Source of the DNA: Parascardovia denticolens DSM 10105 = JCM 12538
GTDB lineage: Bacteria; Actinomycetota; Actinomycetes; Actinomycetales; Bifidobacteriaceae
Assembly: GCF_001042675.1 (NCBI RefSeq)
Contig: NZ_AP012333.1
Span: forward strand, 1,364,001-1,428,000
Direction: 5' to 3'
Length of the DNA stretch: 64,000 nucleotides
Both the position numbers and the translations under genes were made by a program. Of this stretch, positions 29,157 to 37,216 are shown piece by piece (position 1 is the stretch's first letter; every line of letters begins with the position of its first letter). Under the pieces are notes generated by a model. That model was given only the letters and a program-made list of their open reading frames with translations. It ran no database searches and was not told the origin of the DNA.

Positions 29157-30230
29157 TCAGCTATGGATGAACTGGAAGTTACTCGGATTGCTGATGGTAC
29201 GGATGTGAATCACGCCCTGCCACACGGCCCCGCATTCGGAGATGGTGACGGTCCCATCAGGATTGACGGATTCGACGATGGCCACGTGCCCGTAAGAGGG
29301 GTCGGAGCCTTCCTGGCCAGGGGCGAAGACCATGACATCGCCCACCTGGGGCTTGTTGTCCACGGCGTAACCCATGCCACGGGCAGAAGCGGCCCACTGA
29401 CCGCCGTTGCCGAAGTGGGACCCCACCGGCAGACCCAGCTGGTGGCGGCGCAAGTAGGCCCACCAGGTGCACTGGGAGAATTCGTAGGCATTGCCGGAGT
29501 CCCCGGTCGCATGGTTGACCTTCATGGTCTCGGCGGCGGGGGCGGTGTAAGAGAAGAGGGTGGTCGGCTTGGAAGTGGAGTCAGCCTGGGAAGCGACGAG
29601 GGCGGAAGTGGACGGCTTGACGACGGATTCCACTTTGGCCTTCTGGGTGGAAACGCTCAACTTAGCCGTGTCCACATTGGAGGAGTTCGTATCCAGGTTC
29701 CAGCGGGCGGAAGAATCCTCGGTGACGGAAGCGGTCTCAGTGGCGGAAGGCTGGGATTGGCGGTCTTCATGACGGCTGACGGAGGAGGAGCCCAAGGACT
29801 GGCTCTCCACCACTTGGGAGGAGGAAGAGCCGTGGGCGGCCAAAGTCTGATTGGCGGCCGAGGCGTAAACGGTCCCGATGGTCCCCATGAGCATGGTGGC
29901 TGCTGAGGCGACCATGAATTGCCCGCGACGGGCCGATTTCTGTTCCATCAGGCGCAGGTCTTTGCGGGTGACGGGGGCGGAATTCAGCTTCTCCAGCAGG
30001 GCGAGGTCCAGGTCATGCCGGACGGCGAAACTGGGGGCATGGGCGGGGGTGGTGTCTATGGGGACGGCTGGCGCCAGATGCCGGCCGGGCTTGGGTCTGT
30101 GGGAGGTCACGGAAAGGGAGGATCCACCAGTCGCGAGGTCGACGTGTTTCCCAGCGCCGGAAGCCTTTCGGCCTGCCTGCGAGTGCATGGTATGGCGCGA
30201 CGAGGGGCTGACGTGTGCTCCATGTGACAT
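29157..30230 (-). CDS. CHAP-domain cell-wall hydrolase
   Basis: The 357-residue protein has a ~100-residue hydrophilic N-terminus, a hydrophobic segment (~108-130, ARRGQFMVASAATMLMG) and a Ser/Thr-rich linker. A C-terminal CHAP amidase/endopeptidase domain follows, with catalytic Cys in FSQCTWWAY and His in SYGHVAIVE. The target is peptidoglycan. The start has AAGGAGG. The long leader before the export segment is unusual; an ATG about 13 residues before the segment would give a normal signal peptide but has no ribosome site. Confidence 0.88.
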   Translation of the reverse strand: MSHGAHVSPSSRHTMHSQAGRKASGAGKHVDLATGGSSLSVTSHRPKPGRHLAPAVPIDTTPAHAPSFAVRHDLDLALLEKLNSAPVTRKDLRLMEQKSARRGQFMVASAATMLMGTIGTVYASAANQTLAAHGSSSSQVVESQSLGSSSVSRHEDRQSQPSATETASVTEDSSARWNLDTNSSNVDTAKLSVSTQKAKVESVVKPSTSALVASQADSTSKPTTLFSYTAPAAETMKVNHATGDSGNAYEFSQCTWWAYLRRHQLGLPVGSHFGNGGQWAASARGMGYAVDNKPQVGDVMVFAPGQEGSDPSYGHVAIVESVNPDGTVTISECGAVWQGVIHIRTISNPSNFQFIHS

Positions 30231-30258
30231 AAAAGGTCCTCCTTGATAGACCTCCACC

Positions 30259-30287
30259 ACCATAACAAGGCCGATAGAGAAATTCAA
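30259..30287 (-). promoter_or_regulatory. Promoter of the CHAP hydrolase gene
   Basis: Minus-strand -35 TTGAAT (30282-30287), 17-bp spacer and -10 TATGGT (30259-30264). This leaves a leader of about 20 nt, too short for a riboswitch. Confidence 0.65.
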
Positions 30288-30450
30288 TTTATTTGTGAAG
30301 ATTTCTCCCGAATCGTGGAATCGGACGGAAGAAACACGTCCAAAATTGTCCACCAGTCGCCTGGGAATCGCCTGACGAATCCCCCTGTCAGCGAAAAGCC
30401 CGTCATGGCTCCCGTCGGAACCATCCCTCGCGACCGGCCAGGCAAGGCCA

Positions 30451-31764
30451 TCACAAAGCGCACGAGGCCAGGATGTAGGATCCGGGTGCGGGACTCCCTC
30501 CGCTGACGGTCACCGATTTTTCGCTGGCGGGGATGAAGGCGGCCTCCCCCTGTTTCAGGTCGAGCACCTGGCTGTTGGTCCGGCAGCGGACGATCCCCTC
30601 CAGACAGACGATCACGCGGGGGCCGCCTTGCGAAGCCAGGACATGCTGGGGGCCCACCGCTTGGGCGAAGCGGGCCTGGGCCTGGCGCAGGCGGTCGCTG
30701 ACCGCCCACCAGTGGTCCGGCTCCTGGCAGCGGGGGTCCACATGCCCGTACGCCAACATGAATTCCTGCAAAGTAGGCCGGTAAGTCACCACATCGGCCT
30801 GGAGGATCATCTTGATCAGGCCGGAGGAAGGGTCCAGAGGAGGGGCCGGCCGGCAGTCCATGTTTTCCAGGAAACGCGGCAGGTCTTTGTACTTCCCGGT
30901 CAGACCGGCCCGCAGAACGTTGTCGGAATTGGTCATGATCTCGGCCCCCGTCCCTGACAGGTAGGCGTGCACGATCCCGGTGGGGATGAAAACGGATCCG
31001 CCCTGTTGCAGTTCCACCGGGTTCATCATGGCGATCGCCAAGGCGCTGCGGTCAGCAGGAAAAGCTTCGGCCGCCCGGGCCGCATGGGCCAGGGGACTCC
31101 CCGGGTCGCATCCGAAGGAAGCCCGGATGATGGCCTGGCTGACGGAAGGGTCCCCTTCCCGGCAGGTCCCGTCCTCTTCCCAGCCCAAGGCTATGCGAAA
31201 GGCCTGATTGACGGCGTTCCGGGCCCCGGTCTTGCCTTTATCGGCCCCGGCCAAAACCTCCACCATCCTGTGGGCCAGAGGATGCTCGACCATGCTCAAG
31301 GCCGCGATCTGCTTCCTGAGGGGCAGAAAACCGACCGAAGCGCTGAAATCCTCCAAGGCCACCACCATCTCATGCTTGGCCACAGGGTCTTTGAAAGTCC
31401 GGCAGGGGTCCGACAGGTCCAGGCCCGACTCGCTCTCCCTGGCGAAGCCTTCCCTCGCCCGGTCCAGCGAAGGATGCACCTGCAAAGACAAGGGCACTTG
31501 GGCGGAGATGATTTTGAAAAGGAAAGGCAGGGAGTCCCCCCACCTCTGGACCACCTCGTGCCCCAACATGAATTCAGGAGCCCGGTCGATGGCCTCCGCC
31601 AAATTGATCCGGTCCCCGTCCACATCCAAGACCGAGGGGGATTCGGGATGGCCGCTGAACCATAATTCGGCCAAAGGGCCCGGTTCGTCAAGATGGAAGA
31701 GGCTCTGCAGGCGCTGGGTGGACCCCCAGGCGTAGTTTTTGCGAACCGGCTCAATCCGATACAT
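30451..31764 (-). CDS. manA: Mannose-6-phosphate isomerase, class I
   Basis: A 437-residue zinc enzyme interconverting mannose-6-phosphate and fructose-6-phosphate. It shows the metal-binding QVHPS and the family block FIPTGIVHAYLSGTGAEIMT near residue 255-275. AAGGAGG precedes ATG 31764. It stands as a single gene, divergent from the DUF2530 gene. Confidence 0.94.
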   Translation of the reverse strand: MYRIEPVRKNYAWGSTQRLQSLFHLDEPGPLAELWFSGHPESPSVLDVDGDRINLAEAIDRAPEFMLGHEVVQRWGDSLPFLFKIISAQVPLSLQVHPSLDRAREGFARESESGLDLSDPCRTFKDPVAKHEMVVALEDFSASVGFLPLRKQIAALSMVEHPLAHRMVEVLAGADKGKTGARNAVNQAFRIALGWEEDGTCREGDPSVSQAIIRASFGCDPGSPLAHAARAAEAFPADRSALAIAMMNPVELQQGGSVFIPTGIVHAYLSGTGAEIMTNSDNVLRAGLTGKYKDLPRFLENMDCRPAPPLDPSSGLIKMILQADVVTYRPTLQEFMLAYGHVDPRCQEPDHWWAVSDRLRQAQARFAQAVGPQHVLASQGGPRVIVCLEGIVRCRTNSQVLDLKQGEAAFIPASEKSVTVSGGSPAPGSYILASCAL

Positions 31765-31826
31765 ATGGCCTCCTTAAAGCCCCATCAACATCATAGCAAG
31801 TCCCGTGCGGTTGGCGACCTCATGAG

Positions 31827-31832
31827 TACAAT
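31827..31832 (+). promoter_or_regulatory. -10 box giving a leaderless DUF2530 start
   Basis: TACAAT followed by 7 nt (GGGGGAC) and GTG 31840. Confidence 0.6.
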
Positions 31833-31839
31833 GGGGGAC

Positions 31840-32106
31840 GTGAAACTCGCGCCTATTTACGATCCTGAAGTCCGCAAGCCAGCCCCCCATGCGGCGCAGG
31901 TGGATTTGCGCGTTCTTTTTTGGGTGGGGACCATCCTCTGGGTCATCGCGGCGGTCGTCTACGGCATCCTCATGCTGCTGGGCCATCAGATGCGCAGGGA
32001 ACTCCATATCTGCCTTTTCGGCGTCCTCATCGGGGCCCTTCTGCTGGTTTGGGAATTCCTCAACCGCAAACAGTACCGCCTTTTCGCCCTTTTCCCGCAG
32101 AGTTGA
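31840..32106 (+). CDS. DUF2530 family small membrane protein
   Basis: An 88-residue protein with two membrane helices (about residues 26-48 and 58-76) and short cytoplasmic ends, matching the actinobacterial DUF2530 family. I place the start at GTG 31840: no upstream ATG has a ribosome site, while TACAAT lies 7 nt before the GTG. It is convergent with the histidine-kinase-like gene, whose stop is 9 bp away. Function unknown. Confidence 0.75.
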   Translation: MKLAPIYDPEVRKPAPHAAQVDLRVLFWVGTILWVIAAVVYGILMLLGHQMRRELHICLFGVLIGALLLVWEFLNRKQYRLFALFPQS

Positions 32107-32114
32107 GGGGAGCA

Positions 32115-33626
32115 TCAGGCCAAAGGCAGGGCCACGGTGAAGGTCGATCCTTGGCGAGGGGCCGACCACACACCCACCGACCCGTGATGGGTCAAAGCCA
32201 CATGCTTGACGATGGCCAACCCCAGGCCAACCCCGTCAGCCGTCCTCTCGTTCTGGTTCTTGCCCCGATAGAAGCGCTCGAAGATCCTCTTCTGATCCTC
32301 CTTGTCCATCCCCTGACCGTGGTCGATCACGCGAATGAGGGCGGAACGGCCGTCAGGCGACCGGCTGGAAGTGAGGACCACATCGGAATGGAAGGGCGAA
32401 TACCGGATGGCGTTGTCGACCAGCTTTTCCAAGGCGGCCACCATCTCCTCCTTGTCCGCATGGATGAAAAGGCCTCCCTGGCAGCGGACGTCGATCCTGA
32501 TGTTCTTGGTGGCGGCCGACGCTTTCAAATCGGCCGCGGCTTCCTGCAGCAGAGGAGCGACTTCCATCCGGTTTTCAGGCGATGGGACCAGGTCTTCCTG
32601 GGCCTTGAGCAGAATGAGCAGGTCGGCCACCAGATGGTTGAGATGCTGGCTTTCCTGGGTGACGGTCCGCGCGTCTTTCTGGAGGATGGCCTTGTCCATC
32701 TTGCCCTCTTCGATGTCGCGGTTCAGGTCGGCCCCCAATTTTTCCAAGGCTTGAGCGGGAACTAGGAGCTGCTGGCTGATGTTGGTGACGAAATCATCGC
32801 GGATCCGGGCGAAACGGCGTTCCTGGCTTTTGTCCTGGACCAAGACCAGGACCAGGTGGGCGGAGATCTGGCGCACGGTCACGGTCAGCCAATTGCGCCT
32901 AGCCACAAGCTGCAGCTGCCTGTCTTCCTCGGATAAGTCGGATGGGGCGAGGGCGGCTGGCGAGGCCTCCGCACTGATTGAGGCCGGACCCTTTTCCCCG
33001 CCTATGGCAGGCAATGCAGGCAAGGTGGCTCCCACCCGGGCCGGCAGGGCCATATCGTCCGGCGTATGCGTGACCAGGTCGAAGATCTTCCTCTCCCCGC
33101 TGCCCCTTACCTGATGGATGGCCTCCAGCAGCTCCTCGTTGCAGACAGAGTCATTGCGGGCCAGCCCCAATTGATACACCTGCGGGGAGGAACGGACGAT
33201 GTCGTCGTCTTCATCCACCACCATGGTGGCCGCGTCGATGGTGCTCAAAATGGTGATGGCGGACGGGGCCAGATCGTCTTCCTGCTTTCCTCCCGGCCTC
33301 TCGTCATCATCGGAATCATCGTCGAAGTCATCGGAATCGTCATCAGGGCCATCGCCCCGGCCACTGCCTCCCCCTCCCCTACGGCGATGCTTCCGGTTGT
33401 GCTTCCACCACCAGACGGCGTCGGACAAGCTATGTCGGTTGGTTGGCCGACCGCGGCCTTCCGTCTGCGCCTCCGCCTCCGCCGAGCCCTGTCTCGCCCT
33501 GCCCCGGGCCGAAGCGGCCAAGGAGCGGATCCACCGGATCAGGAAGTAGGCCACCGTCCCCAGGCCGATGGCGAGCATGACCAAGAGGATGGACAAGGCG
33601 GAAAAGGCGAAGGCGTCGAAATGCAT
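32115..33626 (-). CDS. SenX3-like sensor kinase lacking the phospho-accepting histidine
   Basis: The 503-residue protein has one N-terminal membrane helix (~8-30), a charged linker with an Asp-rich run, a PAS-like region (~145-200), a dimerisation helix pair (~275-340) and a C-terminal ATPase domain. The ATP-site boxes are intact (VDNAIRYSP, DHGQGM, GVGLGLAIV). The H-box, normally SHELRTP, reads SQQLLVP with Gln at residue 285 (codon 32772-32774). Autophosphorylation at the usual site is therefore impossible. No response regulator gene is adjacent; phoU lies divergent. Start 33626 is leaderless (CACAAT, 6 nt). Confidence 0.85.
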   Translation of the reverse strand: MHFDAFAFSALSILLVMLAIGLGTVAYFLIRWIRSLAASARGRARQGSAEAEAQTEGRGRPTNRHSLSDAVWWWKHNRKHRRRGGGGSGRGDGPDDDSDDFDDDSDDDERPGGKQEDDLAPSAITILSTIDAATMVVDEDDDIVRSSPQVYQLGLARNDSVCNEELLEAIHQVRGSGERKIFDLVTHTPDDMALPARVGATLPALPAIGGEKGPASISAEASPAALAPSDLSEEDRQLQLVARRNWLTVTVRQISAHLVLVLVQDKSQERRFARIRDDFVTNISQQLLVPAQALEKLGADLNRDIEEGKMDKAILQKDARTVTQESQHLNHLVADLLILLKAQEDLVPSPENRMEVAPLLQEAAADLKASAATKNIRIDVRCQGGLFIHADKEEMVAALEKLVDNAIRYSPFHSDVVLTSSRSPDGRSALIRVIDHGQGMDKEDQKRIFERFYRGKNQNERTADGVGLGLAIVKHVALTHHGSVGVWSAPRQGSTFTVALPLA

Positions 33627-33632
33627 ACTCCC

Positions 33633-33638
33633 ATTGTG
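33633..33638 (-). promoter_or_regulatory. -10 box giving a leaderless start of the SenX3-like gene
   Basis: CACAAT on the minus strand, 6-nt spacer GGGAGT, then ATG 33626. Confidence 0.5.
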
Positions 33639-33745
33639 ACACAGATATGGCAAGTCCGCCGGCCCGGGCCCGGAATTTATGGCCGATGCTTTACCATAGA
33701 GACCATAAGGAACGACAAGGCAGCCGGACAAAGGATGGGACAGCG

Positions 33746-34426
33746 ATGCGAGTTATCTTCACCAAGGAATTGAAAATGGTCGCCGATGACCTGGACCGTC
33801 TGAGCAAGGGCGTGCATCTGGCGATCGACCAAGCCGGCAAGGCCTTGTTGGACAGCGACATAGATACGGCCCAGGCGGTGATTGACGGCGACGCGGCTTT
33901 GGACAAGCTGGAGAACGACATCCTCAACCACTGCGTGACCCTTCTGGCCCAACAAAGCCCGGTGGCCACGGACCTGCGCATGGTCGTCTCCACCCTGCGT
34001 CTGGCGGCCACCTTCGAACGCATGGGCGACCTGGCCCGGCATATCGCGGAAACGGCCCGCCGCGCCTACCCCCAATGCGCCATCGACGATTCCGCCCGCG
34101 AGGTCTTCGAGCAGATGCAGCAGTTCGTCTCCCACGCTTCGGCCCAGCTGACCACTATCCTGGATACCCGGGACGTTCGCATGGCGGAAAGGCTCATCAT
34201 CAATGATGACAAGCTGGATGCCTTGCACGAGAAGACCTTCGAGCTGGCGACCAGCGACGCCTGGCCGGCCAGCCGGCAACAGATCATCGATCTGGTCCTC
34301 CTGGGCCGCTACTATGAACGCTTCGGGGACCACGCCGTTTCCGTGGCCCGGATGCTGGTCTATATGGTCTCAGGATTCGACCCCACCAAAGAGCCTCAGC
34401 TGGAGAGGGACCAGGAAGTCTCCTAG
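33746..34426 (+). CDS. phoU: Phosphate signalling protein PhoU
   Basis: A 226-residue all-helical protein with two three-helix PhoU repeats, each holding the metal-binding E/DxxxD pattern (IDGDAALDKLENDI and INDDKLDALHEKTFEL). PhoU normally links the Pst phosphate importer to the PhoR/SenX3 kinase. No pst genes are in the window, but the divergent SenX3-like gene supports a phosphate link. AAAGGAT lies 10 nt before ATG 33746. Confidence 0.94.
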   Translation: MRVIFTKELKMVADDLDRLSKGVHLAIDQAGKALLDSDIDTAQAVIDGDAALDKLENDILNHCVTLLAQQSPVATDLRMVVSTLRLAATFERMGDLARHIAETARRAYPQCAIDDSAREVFEQMQQFVSHASAQLTTILDTRDVRMAERLIINDDKLDALHEKTFELATSDAWPASRQQIIDLVLLGRYYERFGDHAVSVARMLVYMVSGFDPTKEPQLERDQEVS

Positions 34427-34470
34427 CCTCTTTTCCCCTCTCCCTCACTCCTTCCCCCTATAAATAATAT

Positions 34471-35061
34471 CTATTCCTCGTTCAGAATCCCCCGAATCCT
34501 CTCTTGCAAGAGGGGGATCACTTCCTCCTGGTACCAAGGGTTCTTCTTCAACCAGAGCTGATTGTGCCAAGACGGATGAGCCAAAGGCATGAATTCCGGC
34601 AGGTAGCGGTCATAGTCCCGGATGATGTCCGTCAGCTTGACCGAATTCTTCTGATGCAGATAGGCGTGGACCGCGTACGTTCCAACCAGAAGGCTCAGCT
34701 CGATTTTCGGCATGAGCTTCAGAAGCCGCGGATGCCATTTTTCGGCGAAACCCGGCCTGGGCGGCAGGTCGCCGGATTTTCCGGCTCCGGGGAAATAGAA
34801 ATCCATGGGCATGATGGCTATGCACGGGGAGGTGTAGAAGGTCTCCCGATCCACCCCCATCCATTCCCGCAGTTTGTCTCCGCTGTGGTCGTTCCATGTC
34901 TGCCGGGTCTCTTGGGCTATGCGTCCCGGGGCCTGGCCGATGATGACCAGCCGGGCTTGCTGATTGACTATATATAAGGGATCGATTCCCTGTCTGGTGT
35001 AGTCGGCGTTCTGTTCATCGGCCTTGATGTCTTCGAAGATCTTGGGGAAGGAATCAGTCAT
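34471..35061 (-). CDS. Uracil-DNA glycosylase superfamily protein
   Basis: A 196-residue protein with the water-activating motif GQAPG near residue 41, a central beta strand (ELSLLVGTYA) and the DNA-intercalating HPSWHN motif near residue 160. These are the two hallmark motifs of UDG-superfamily base-excision enzymes. It should excise uracil or a related base from DNA. Base usage is more AT-rich than its neighbours. The start at 35061 has no clear ribosome site. Confidence 0.8.
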   Translation of the reverse strand: MTDSFPKIFEDIKADEQNADYTRQGIDPLYIVNQQARLVIIGQAPGRIAQETRQTWNDHSGDKLREWMGVDRETFYTSPCIAIMPMDFYFPGAGKSGDLPPRPGFAEKWHPRLLKLMPKIELSLLVGTYAVHAYLHQKNSVKLTDIIRDYDRYLPEFMPLAHPSWHNQLWLKKNPWYQEEVIPLLQERIRGILNEE

Positions 35062-35172
35062 GCTCGTTCACCGCCTTGTTCTCGTCTGTCCTCATGGGTC
35101 CTGATTGGCCTGGATTGGCTCTAACCGGCTCTAACCGGAGTTAATCGACACTCTGGCAGGAATCCGGGTACG

Positions 35173-35205
35173 AAAAGGTCCTCTGACCTATCGGACTAGA
35201 GGACC
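35173..35205 (-). terminator. Terminator after gpmA
   Basis: Minus-strand stem GGTCCTCT/AGAGGACC with a 13-nt loop and TTTT tail, ~75 nt after the gpmA stop. Confidence 0.7.
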
Positions 35206-35281
35206 CTGCTGAAAAATCAGCTGCTTTTCGCTTGGCGGCTTTGCTCCGCCGAGCCTTAAGCCTTATTCGGCCTGCTTTAGC

Positions 35282-36022
35282 CTACTTCTGGCCTTGGGCG
35301 GCGACGGCGGCTGCGCCTGCCGCGGCGGCTTCGGGATCCAGGTATTCGCCACGGGGCTTGATGGGCTTGAAGTTCTCATCCAGCTCATACAACAGCGGAA
35401 TGGCAGTGGGGATGTTGACCTTGGAGATCTCTTCCTCGCTCAGGTTATCCAGCATCTTGACGATGGCGCGCAAGGAATTGCCATGAGCGGCGATCAGGAC
35501 GGTCTTGCCGGACTTAAGTTCGGGGACGATGTCGCTCTCCCAGTAAGGGGTGACGCGCTCGACCACGTTGGCCAAGGCCTCGGCTTCGGGAACCTCGGAA
35601 GCGGTGTAACGAGGGTCGTGAGCCTGGGAGTATTCATCGTCAGGGTTGATGTCAGGCGGCGGTGTGCCATAGGAACGGCGCCAGATCATGAACTTCTCGT
35701 CGCCGTACTTTTCGCGGATCTCGGTCTTGTTCTTGCCCTGCAGAGCGCCATAGTGACGCTCGTTCAGACGCCAGCTGCGCTTGACGGGGATCCACAGGCG
35801 GTCTGCCTCATCCAAGGCGTAATTGGCGGTGTTGATGGCACGACGCAGCAAAGAGGTGAAGACGATGTCAGGCAGGACGTTCTTCTCCTTGAGAAGCTGA
35901 CCGCCACGCTTGGCTTCTTCCACGCCCTGCTCAGTCAGAGGGACGTCAACCCAGCCGGTGAACTGGTTTGTCTTATTCCATGCGCTCTGACCATGTCGGA
36001 GCAGTACTAATTTGTAAGTCAT
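35282..36022 (-). CDS. gpmA: 2,3-bisphosphoglycerate-dependent phosphoglycerate mutase
   Basis: A 246-residue glycolytic enzyme converting 3- to 2-phosphoglycerate. The phospho-histidine motif [10 protein letters not shown] is at residues 6-15, and the second His is in AAHGNSLR. It ends in an Ala-rich tail. The message appears leaderless: TAAAAT ends 7 nt before ATG 36022 and no ribosome site is present. A longer open frame upstream is not supported. Confidence 0.95.
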   Translation of the reverse strand: MTYKLVLLRHGQSAWNKTNQFTGWVDVPLTEQGVEEAKRGGQLLKEKNVLPDIVFTSLLRRAINTANYALDEADRLWIPVKRSWRLNERHYGALQGKNKTEIREKYGDEKFMIWRRSYGTPPPDINPDDEYSQAHDPRYTASEVPEAEALANVVERVTPYWESDIVPELKSGKTVLIAAHGNSLRAIVKMLDNLSEEEISKVNIPTAIPLLYELDENFKPIKPRGEYLDPEAAAAGAAAVAAQGQK

Positions 36023-36029
36023 GGTCCCG

Positions 36030-36035
36030 ATTTTA
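36030..36035 (-). promoter_or_regulatory. -10 box giving a leaderless gpmA start
   Basis: TAAAAT on the minus strand, 7-nt spacer CGGGACC, ATG 36022. Confidence 0.65.
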
Positions 36036-36072
36036 CCCACCGGCTCAGACGAGGACGGGCGCGCATCAGGCC

Positions 36073-37164
36073 TCAAATCAGAGGCAGGAAGGCGAAAGGA
36101 AGGAAGGAAATGGCGGAAAAGCTGATGGCCGCGGAGACCAAAGTCAAGGCTCGCCGGAAATCCCGTCGATGCAGACGAAGCCAGAGCGAAACGTCCATGA
36201 CCGATTGGATCGATAAGCCGGTCAAGCAACAAACTATCATGGTCGCGAGTGAAGAACGGGGCGGAAGGGGGTGGGTCCCGGATGCGATCAGAGGAATGAA
36301 GGGAGAGGATACAAGCAGGAAAAAGGCTCCGGCCTGGGCAAGGAGAAGGGCCCCGAGGCAGATGGCAAAGACGGCCTCCCCCCTCTTCCTGCCCCAACGA
36401 ACCATGAGCGTCCTTTTGCCATGGAATTCGTCATCATCGATATCGCGCAGATTGTTGACCATCATCAGACAGGCGGAAAAAAGCCCGGGAATCAGGCAGG
36501 CGAGAAAGGTGAAGACGTAGGCGAATATACAGGTACAGGTGAAGACAGGCTGAGCCGATCCGGATCGGACGAATCCGGCCGGAGGGCAAAAGGGCCAAGG
36601 GGAGCCAAGCACGCAGTCCGTCCCCAACACGGCGACAGGGCCGAAGAAAAGAAAGGCGGCGACTTCCCCCCAGCCTGCCATCCCGTAGGGATGCCGGCCA
36701 CTGGAATAGGCCCAGGCCGCGGCCAAGCATACGACGCCCACCGCCATCAGCGCCCACAGGCCGGTAAGGGTCACAACCACCAACCCGGAAAGGCAGGCCA
36801 AAGCCAAAAAGCCCACAGCGACGGCCAGAGCCGCCTTAGGCCTCACTCCGGAAGCGACCAGCCGGACAGGGCCGGAAACGGGGCCATCCTCGCGGTTCGC
36901 CCTTCTGGCCTCATCGCGACCCCTGGTCCCATCGGAGTAATCATTGAGGAAATTCACCCCGATCTGCAGGTTCAGGCTGACCAAAAGACAGAAGGCGGCC
37001 AGCAGCCAGAACCGCGGCCATCCATCGGCAGATCTGGGAAACCCCTGCAGACGGGCCAGGACGGTGGCGGTCACGACGGGGAGGAAGGCCATGGGCAGGG
37101 TCCGCCAGCGAAAGCCGGCCATCCACAAGGCCAGCCTCCGCCGTCGCTCTTTTCGCCCGTCCAT
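36073..37164 (-). CDS. menA: 1,4-dihydroxy-2-naphthoate prenyltransferase-like UbiA protein
   Basis: A 363-residue membrane protein with about nine helices. It has the two Asp-rich prenyl-diphosphate motifs of the UbiA superfamily: [15 protein letters not shown] near residue 74 and [14 protein letters not shown] near residue 240. The sequence around both best fits MenA, which attaches a polyprenyl chain to dihydroxynaphthoate. No other menaquinone gene is present, so the substrate is inferred from family. AAGGAT precedes the ATG. Confidence 0.85.
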   Translation of the reverse strand: MDGRKERRRRLALWMAGFRWRTLPMAFLPVVTATVLARLQGFPRSADGWPRFWLLAAFCLLVSLNLQIGVNFLNDYSDGTRGRDEARRANREDGPVSGPVRLVASGVRPKAALAVAVGFLALACLSGLVVVTLTGLWALMAVGVVCLAAAWAYSSGRHPYGMAGWGEVAAFLFFGPVAVLGTDCVLGSPWPFCPPAGFVRSGSAQPVFTCTCIFAYVFTFLACLIPGLFSACLMMVNNLRDIDDDEFHGKRTLMVRWGRKRGEAVFAICLGALLLAQAGAFFLLVSSPFIPLIASGTHPLPPRSSLATMIVCCLTGLSIQSVMDVSLWLRLHRRDFRRALTLVSAAISFSAISFLPFAFLPLI

Positions 37165-37216
37165 GGGAATCCTTCCCGCCCGGTCCCGACCATCGAATCG
37201 GCCAGGAACCCTGATT

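Noticed and set aside
30231-30450. c-di-AMP (ydaO) riboswitch upstream of the CHAP gene
   Set aside because: A good promoter at 30259-30287 leaves only ~20 nt of leader, and no ydaO-type conserved helices are visible.
36023-36397. 125-codon N-terminal extension of gpmA
   Set aside because: It has no similarity to the family and overlaps the leaderless promoter; the mutase fold begins at [11 protein letters not shown].
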